A stretch of DNA of 64,000 nucleotides from CALMNV01 sp035688975 (GTDB lineage Bacteria; Actinomycetota; Actinomycetes; Actinomycetales; Dermatophilaceae): the NCBI RefSeq assembly GCF_035688975.1, contig NZ_DASSMH010000115.1:45142-109141 (forward strand), in the 5' to 3' direction. Positions 59,745-64,000 of the stretch are shown one piece after another. Under the pieces are notes generated by a model. That model saw only the letters and a list, made by a program, of their open reading frames with translations, was not told the DNA's origin and did not search any database. Within the stretch, counting starts at the first letter, position 1, and every line of letters starts with the position of its first letter. The position numbers were made by a program, and so were the translations under genes.

Positions 59745-60284
59745 TCACCAGCGGTGGGCCACGTCGATGACGAGCCTCGACCCGGATCCGGGCCCAGCGA
59801 GGGTGAACACTCGGAACGGCAAGCGTGCCCGCACGCCGAGTCCCAAGGTGTTGTTGCTCTCCCAGAGCTCGACCCAGGCGACCTGCCGGAAGGTGCGCCA
59901 GCCGGTGACGTCAACCAGCTCGGCGCGACTGGCCGGGTGGTACCTGGTCTGGGTGTCAGGGCCGTAGGGCTCCGCGACGACGATCTCGAGGAGCGCACCG
60001 CCGCGCAGGTCGACCGGCTGGGCGAGGCCCAGCCCGGCGATGGCCGGCACGTAGCGAACAGAGAACCCGCCGCTGCGTCCCTCGAAGTCGAGGACCAGCC
60101 GGTCGAAGCACTCGTGCCGCCCGGCTCGCACGTTGGTCATGGACGTGACGTCCGAGCGCGGCGACGCCTTGTCGAGGGAGCCCCACCAGATCCCGCAGTA
60201 CGGGCTGTCGGCTGCAACTGCGGAAGGGGCCGCCACCAGCAGCAGCGCGGCGAGGAGCGAGGACAATGCCAGTGGCCGTTTCAT
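59745..60284 (-). CDS. exported AMIN-like domain protein
   Basis: A 179-residue secreted protein. A signal peptide (MKRPLALSSLLAALLLVAAP) is followed by a domain with YCGIWWGSLDKA, HECFDRLVLDFEGRSGGFSV and SRLVIDVAHRW. This matches the AMIN-like domain of actinobacterial secreted proteins, thought to bind cell-surface components. Two cysteines may form a disulfide. ATG 60284 follows GGGAGAA. Confidence 0.78.
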   Translation of the reverse strand: MKRPLALSSLLAALLLVAAPSAVAADSPYCGIWWGSLDKASPRSDVTSMTNVRAGRHECFDRLVLDFEGRSGGFSVRYVPAIAGLGLAQPVDLRGGALLEIVVAEPYGPDTQTRYHPASRAELVDVTGWRTFRQVAWVELWESNNTLGLGVRARLPFRVFTLAGPGSGSRLVIDVAHRW

Positions 60285-60685
60285 GATGTTCTCCCGAGGT
60301 GCACGAGACGTGATGATCAACAGACGCCTGCTCGGGCAGGGGGGTTGACACCGGCGCGGTCCAGACGGGCTCGCCACAGCTCGACCGGCCTGCTCCCGAG
60401 GACGCCCACCGACCCGGCCTGGCAGACGCGTACTCCGCCGTACGGGCTGAGTGGGAGGACTGCGGCGGCGCGGCTGCCTGGGGGTCGACGGCCCGGGGCT
60501 CCGCGGCATACGCGCATCACTCAAGTGGCAAGAGTCGTTCTTGCGGCTTTCTTGCGTTTCTGCTGCAGTCTGTCCGGCTTGTTCCTTGAAATCTGCACGA
60601 CAGACTTCCTCTTGCCAGCACGAGAAGCACAGGGTGCGGGCACGAGACTCCCGGATCGCCCGGCCAAGAAGGAAATGAGCACACC
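60285..60685. promoter_or_regulatory. 401-bp gene-free region with relatively AT-rich stretch
   Basis: This is the gap between the divergent AMIN-like and SipW-dependent surface-protein genes. From about 60521 to 60620 the sequence is clearly less GC-rich and pyrimidine-rich than its surroundings. It has TTCTTGCG twice and a 9-bp inverted repeat, TGGCAAGAG (60526-60534) and CTCTTGCCA (60609-60617). These could be operator sites or a long-range stem upstream of the surface-protein gene. AAGGAAATG precedes the next gene. No known riboswitch was recognised. Confidence 0.5.
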
Positions 60686-61303
60686 ATGCGCACCACGAAC
60701 AAGAACGCCTCCGGCAAGCTCCTCGCCTCCGTCGCCCTCGTCGCGGCGGCTGCAGGCGTCGCGGGGCTCGGCACCTTCGGGTCCTTCACGTCGACGACGT
60801 CGGCGAGCCAGGCCGTCGGCAGCGGAACGGTCAAGGTCGCGCTCGGCGCGGCGGGGGCGGCCAACCGGCTCAACGTGGCGGCCACGGGCCTCGTGCCCGG
60901 GGACACGGTCCAGCGCGCGGTCGTCCTCAGCAACACCGGCAACCAGGACCTCGCCACGCTGTCGCTCACCACCACCGCGACCACCTCGAGCAAGCTCGAC
61001 ACCGACGCGACGAACGGGCTTCAGCTCTCGATCGACTCGTGCTCGACGCCGTGGGTGGAGGCGGGGACCTCGCCGGCCTACACCTACACGTGCACCGGGA
61101 CCACGAAGACGGTTCTCGCGAGCCGTCCGGTGGTCGGCTCCAACGTGACGCTCACCAACCTCGGCGCCCTCGGCTCCGGCAGCAGCGACAACCTGCGCGT
61201 CCGGCTCACGCTGCCTGACACCGCCGACAACTCCTTCCAGGGCCTCGACAGCGTCCTCGGCTTCGACTTCACCGGCACGCAGCGCACGGCCACCAGCCGC
61301 TGA
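60686..61303 (+). CDS. TasA/CalY-like secreted protein (SipW-dependent type)
   Basis: A 205-residue protein. The N-terminal signal (KLLASVALVAAAAGVAGLG) ends with GTFGSFTSTTSASQ, the F-S/T-rich pattern typical of SipW-processed substrates such as TasA and camelysin. The mature part is Thr/Ser/Val-rich beta-strand sequence with two or three cysteines (SIDSCSTPW, YTCTG). It is likely a cell-surface or fibre-forming protein, and the next gene encodes the matching signal peptidase. Confidence 0.8.
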   Translation: MRTTNKNASGKLLASVALVAAAAGVAGLGTFGSFTSTTSASQAVGSGTVKVALGAAGAANRLNVAATGLVPGDTVQRAVVLSNTGNQDLATLSLTTTATTSSKLDTDATNGLQLSIDSCSTPWVEAGTSPAYTYTCTGTTKTVLASRPVVGSNVTLTNLGALGSGSSDNLRVRLTLPDTADNSFQGLDSVLGFDFTGTQRTATSR

Positions 61304-61359
61304 GCTGGCCACCCCCTGCGCATGACCGATCTTGCGCACGACCGATCTGGAGCACTGCA

Positions 61360-61971
61360 ATGACGACGATCGCCCAACGTAGGTCCATGGTGGGGCGGCC
61401 ACGTTCTCGGGCGAGGGCGCGGGTTCACGCGCCGCGTCAGGTGCTCGGTCGGGCGCTCCACCGGCTCGTCGCCTGGGCGACGACACTCGCCCTCGGTGTC
61501 TCGGCCGTGGCCTTCCTCTTCCTTGCGGTGGGGCCACACGTGCTGGGATACCAGACGGCGACGATGCTCACGGGCAGCATGGCGCCGGGCATCGCGCCCG
61601 GCGACGTCGTGGTGAGCGTGCCGGAGGCCGCTGAGGACGTCGTGGTGGGCGACGTCCTCAGCTACCACATCCCGGTGGAGGACCACCGGGTGGAGACACA
61701 CCGCGTCACCAGGGTGACCCGCGATGCGGGGGGCCGGGTGTCGATCGTCACGAAGGGGGACGCCAACAACGGCGTCGACCCGTGGGTCGCGACGATCGAG
61801 GGCGACACGGTGTGGAAGACCCGCTTCGTCGTGCCGCACGTGGGCTCGGCGATCCGGGCACTGCGCGAGCCGCTCGTGCAGCGGTATGTGTTCTGGGCAG
61901 CTCTCGCGGCGCTCGTGCCGCTCGTGCTGTGGCGGATCTGGCGCCCGAGTGGCGAAGGAGAGACGACATGA
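61360..61971 (+). CDS. SipW-type signal peptidase I
   Basis: A 203-residue signal peptidase of the ER/SipW type. The Ser is in MLTGSMAPGIAPGD, the His in VETHRVTRV replaces the Lys of ordinary LepB, and the Asp box is GDANNGVDPW. Two hydrophobic segments flank the domain (TTLALGVSAVAFLFLAVGP and WAALAALVPLVLWRIW). It probably processes the neighbouring TasA-like protein and possibly the small secreted protein at 63326. Confidence 0.87.
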   Translation: MTTIAQRRSMVGRPRSRARARVHAPRQVLGRALHRLVAWATTLALGVSAVAFLFLAVGPHVLGYQTATMLTGSMAPGIAPGDVVVSVPEAAEDVVVGDVLSYHIPVEDHRVETHRVTRVTRDAGGRVSIVTKGDANNGVDPWVATIEGDTVWKTRFVVPHVGSAIRALREPLVQRYVFWAALAALVPLVLWRIWRPSGEGETT

Positions 61972-62360
61972 GTGACGCCAGCGACGGCTCGGCCGGACAG
62001 CTGCTCGACGAGCGGGTGCTCGCCCGGCTCGGGGACGAGGTCGGCGACCGCGAGGCGGCCCTGAGGTTCGCCGCGGCCTACCTCGGACTGCTGCCGACCC
62101 GGGTCGACCGGGTCTGCGCGGCCTGCACGGCCTCCGACTCGGAGGCGGCCGAGGACGCCGTCCTCAGCCTGCGCGTCACCTCGGCGATGGTGGGGGCCAG
62201 CCTGCTCATGGGCCTGGCCGCCGAGGTGGAGATGGCGGTGACCAGGGGGGACTTGGTGACCGCCAGGACGGCAGCCGACGGGCTGCCACGGGTGGCGGCG
62301 GCGACCGCGGCAGCGGTCGCCGCCCTGCTCGCCGAGGCCTACGCCGTCGAGCACGGCTGA
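61968..62360 (+). CDS. small helical Hpt-like protein lacking the phospho-histidine
   Basis: A 130-residue all-helical protein. The pattern LDERVLARLGDEVGDREAAL, then LSLRVTSAMVGASLLMGLAAEVEMA, resembles an Hpt phosphotransfer domain. At the site where Hpt has HxLKGSS this reads LSLRVTS, so the phosphorylatable histidine is missing. It may be a scaffold or inhibitor for a phosphorelay. Its start overlaps the signal peptidase stop (ATGA), and it converges on a response regulator gene, which supports a signalling link. Confidence 0.55.
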   Translation: MSDASDGSAGQLLDERVLARLGDEVGDREAALRFAAAYLGLLPTRVDRVCAACTASDSEAAEDAVLSLRVTSAMVGASLLMGLAAEVEMAVTRGDLVTARTAADGLPRVAAATAAAVAALLAEAYAVEHG

Positions 62361-62365
62361 TGACC

Positions 62366-62399
62366 GGAGCCGGCCGCGGCGCGGCCTCAGGCCGGCTCC
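62366..62399. terminator. bidirectional hairpin between the Hpt-like and response-regulator genes
   Basis: GGAGCCGGCC (62366-62375) and GGCCGGCTCC (62390-62399) form a perfect 10-bp stem with a 14-nt loop. The loop holds the stop codon of the minus-strand regulator gene. It lies a few bases after the plus-strand stop, so it can end both transcripts. Confidence 0.65.
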
Positions 62400-63235
62400 T
62401 CCATGCGGTAACCGACCCCGCGGACAGTGCGGATGAACGCCCGGGACCCCGCGCGGGAGGACCGCGCGAGCTTGCGACGCAGGTTGCCGACATGGACCTC
62501 CACGAGGTGGTCGTCGGACTCCCAACCCTCTCCCCACAGCGAGCGGAGCAGGACGTCGCGGCCCCACACCCGGCGGGGCGCGCTCAGCATGGTGGTGAGC
62601 AGGTCGAACTCGGTCCGGGTCAGCTCGACCTCGGCGCCCTCGACGGTCACCGTGCGGCTCTCGGGGTCGACCTGCAGACTGCCGTGCCGGATCACGGACG
62701 CGCCTGGCGCGGGGGGTGGCAGCTCGATCCCGGCCACCGTGGTGACAGGCTGGGTCAGTGGCCGGGCCAGGGTCGCAACGCCGGCGGGTGCGGGGGCCGG
62801 CGAGTCGGGCGCCGGGGGCGGCGCGATCGCCGGGTCGGCGGGCGCGTGAGCTGGCGCCGCCACGCGGGGCCGACGGAACATGGCGGTCACCCGGGCCTGC
62901 AGCTCCCGCGGGCTGAACGGCTTGGTCAGGAAGTCGTCCGCGCCGGTCTCGAGGCCGACGAGGCGGTCGATCTCCTCGCCACGGGCGCTCACCATGACGA
63001 TGTAGGCGGTGCTCGCCTGCCGGATCCGGCGGCATACCTCAACCCCGTCGAGGTCGGGCAAGCCGAGATCGAGCGTGACGAGGTCGGGCGACGTGCTGGA
63101 GACGAGGTCGAGAGCTTCCCAGCCGGTCCGGGCGGCGTGGACGGTGAAGCCCTGCAGCTGGAGCGAGCGGATGAGCAGCTCCCGGATGTCGGGATCGTCC
63201 TCGACGACGACGGCGGTCCGGGTGTCGTCAATCAT
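62387..63235 (-). CDS. OmpR/PhoB-family response regulator
   Basis: A 282-residue DNA-binding response regulator. The receiver domain has the acidic pair VEDDPDIRELL, phospho-Asp in VTLDLGLPDLDG, VSARGEE and the conserved Lys in LTKPFSPREL. A long Pro/Ala-rich linker (about residues 125-175) leads to a winged-helix domain (VELTRTEFDLLTTMLSAPRR, VHVGNLRRKL, FIRTVRGVGYRM). No sensor kinase is adjacent. CACAAT lies 6 nt before the ATG, suggesting leaderless expression. Confidence 0.92.
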   Translation of the reverse strand: MIDDTRTAVVVEDDPDIRELLIRSLQLQGFTVHAARTGWEALDLVSSTSPDLVTLDLGLPDLDGVEVCRRIRQASTAYIVMVSARGEEIDRLVGLETGADDFLTKPFSPRELQARVTAMFRRPRVAAPAHAPADPAIAPPPAPDSPAPAPAGVATLARPLTQPVTTVAGIELPPPAPGASVIRHGSLQVDPESRTVTVEGAEVELTRTEFDLLTTMLSAPRRVWGRDVLLRSLWGEGWESDDHLVEVHVGNLRRKLARSSRAGSRAFIRTVRGVGYRMEEPA

Positions 63236-63325
63236 GGGATAATTGTGACAGATCCGGCGGCATGGTATGGCCAGGATCGGGGGCGCCGTGGCGCGCCCCG
63301 GCCGCGACCCAGGAGGATGAACGTG

Positions 63326-63796
63326 ATGTCGAGGAGGGCCCCGGCTGGCGGCCCCGGGCGGCCAGGCCGCTCCGGGTGGCCAGGGCGCTCCGGGCGGCTG
63401 CTGCTGGTCGCGCTGCTCGGGGTCGTCACGGTGCTCGCACCGTCCGTGGCGTGGGCGCGGTTCACCGCCTCCGCCACGGCCTCCGTGAGCGCCAAGACGC
63501 TCGTGCTCGGGGCCCCGTCCTTCCTGCAGGGCACGTCCACCTGCCCGACGGTGCTCAACAAGACCGGCAGGGTGAAGGTGACCTCGTTCGGCGAGGTGCA
63601 AGGCGCGACGCGCTACGTGCTCACCCTGACGTCCCCCAAGGGGGTCACCGACTCGGCGACGGTTCCCGGGTCGCAGACGGTGAACCTCTCGGTCTCCAGC
63701 ACCGTGTCGGCCGGCAGGGGCACGTGGACGGTGACCGTCGTGCCCGGCGTGGCGGGGTGGACCGGACCGGCCTGGACCGGCACGTTCCCGTGCTGA
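63326..63796 (+). CDS. small secreted protein of unknown function
   Basis: A 156-residue protein with a Gly/Arg/Pro-rich N-terminus, a signal helix (LLLVALLGVVTVLAPSVAWA) and the start of a mature part, RFTASATASVSAKTL, similar to SipW-type processing contexts. The mature domain (LNKTGRVKVTSFGEVQGATRYVL) looks like a fibronectin III-like beta-sandwich. Cys in STCPTV and the terminal FPC may pair. AGGAGG 9 nt upstream favours ATG 63326 over 63317. Confidence 0.7.
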   Translation: MSRRAPAGGPGRPGRSGWPGRSGRLLLVALLGVVTVLAPSVAWARFTASATASVSAKTLVLGAPSFLQGTSTCPTVLNKTGRVKVTSFGEVQGATRYVLTLTSPKGVTDSATVPGSQTVNLSVSSTVSAGRGTWTVTVVPGVAGWTGPAWTGTFPC

Positions 63797-63813
63797 CCCT
63801 CACCTGCTGACCC

Positions 63814-64000
63814 CTACGGACTGGCGAGGAGCCGGGCCAGGTCGTCCGGGTGCGTGACCGGGGCGTCGCAGACGAAGCCACGGCACACGTATGCCGCGGG
63901 GCGCTCTCCGACGAGCGGCCGCTCGGCCAGCAGCGGGATGCCCGGTGCGTCCGGCGGCCCAGCCACCGCCACCATCCCGGGGCTCGGCGATCGGCGCACC
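63814..64000 (-). CDS. C-terminal end of YyaL-like thioredoxin-domain protein (partial)
   Basis: About 62 residues of the 3' end of a minus-strand gene that continues beyond the window. The end AAYVCRGFVCDAPVTHPDDL is typical of the C-terminus of DUF255/YyaL proteins (thioredoxin-like plus glycosidase-like fold, related to human SPATA20). Function of the family is not settled. The call rests on this short tail only. Confidence 0.6.
   Translation of the reverse strand, partial: VRRSPSPGMVAVAGPPDAPGIPLLAERPLVGERPAAYVCRGFVCDAPVTHPDDLARLLASP

Noticed and set aside
60521..60685. Cyclic-di-GMP (GEMM) riboswitch before the surface-protein gene
   Set aside because: The conserved core and tetraloop/receptor pattern are not present.

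Overview
The window is a contiguous piece of a high-GC (roughly 70% or more), densely coding chromosome. It has the gene content and order of an actinobacterium of the order Micrococcales, probably the Intrasporangiaceae. Supporting signs are the amtB-glnK-glnD operon, the rpsP-khpA-rimM-trmD-rplS-lepB-rnhB-DUF2469-yraN-comM-dprA-xerC run, the rpsB-tsf / pyrH-frr-cdsA-rlmN run, the dxr-rseP-ispG-GNAT-proS run, DUF222/HNH and DUF6541 family genes, and many leaderless start codons placed 6-7 nt behind a -10 hexamer. No rRNA, tRNA, CRISPR array, prophage or transposase was recognised.

Layout. 1-3.4 kb: nitrogen control (amtB end, glnK, glnD), then a hemerythrin-like gene. 4.1-9.3 kb: ffh, an orphan AbiEi-like gene between two intergenic repeat elements, an amidohydrolase and a GNAT. 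9.5-18.7 kb: translation and RNA modification genes, two type I signal peptidases, RNase HII, DUF2469, YraN, ComM and DprA. TrmD is fused to a GNAT domain. 18.7-24.6 kb, minus strand: xerC, an M23-like protein, an aminotransferase, a secreted phosphoesterase and a DUF6541-like membrane protein. 24.9-32.9 kb: rpsB-tsf and pyrH-frr-cdsA-rlmN, split by a sulfur cassette (SQR-like flavoprotein, TusE/DsrC, DsrE) with a CsoR/CstR-like operator. The SQR frame is cut by one in-frame TAG.

33-45.7 kb: prpE, a LOG-family gene, an AEC transporter, a Gly/Met/Asp-Phe-Gly repeat protein, a secreted beta-propeller/NodB deacetylase, and an agmatine/putrescine-to-succinate catabolic locus arranged around an Lrp/AsnC regulator. 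45.9-55.4 kb: dxr, rseP, ispG, a second secreted phosphoesterase, a GNAT, proS and a TSUP permease. 55.4-64 kb: an HNH/DUF222 gene; a flavin electron-transfer cassette (ferric-reductase-like protein, FMN-binding protein, ApbE); an AMIN-like secreted protein; a SipW/TasA-like surface-protein locus with a degenerate Hpt-like protein, a response regulator and a small secreted protein; and the 3' end of a YyaL-like gene.

Most striking non-genic signals. (1) The heptamer GTATGCC/GGCATAC occurs about 58 times by eye on both strands, in every reading frame, and accounts for many otherwise rare codons. (2) A dispersed intergenic element is built from 12-bp units (GCCAGTTGATCN) in inverted arrays around a conserved core; it occurs at three places. 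(3) A 13-bp tandem array, 26- and 31-bp direct repeats, a G-rich minisatellite and a 40-nt perfect palindrome sit in other gaps.
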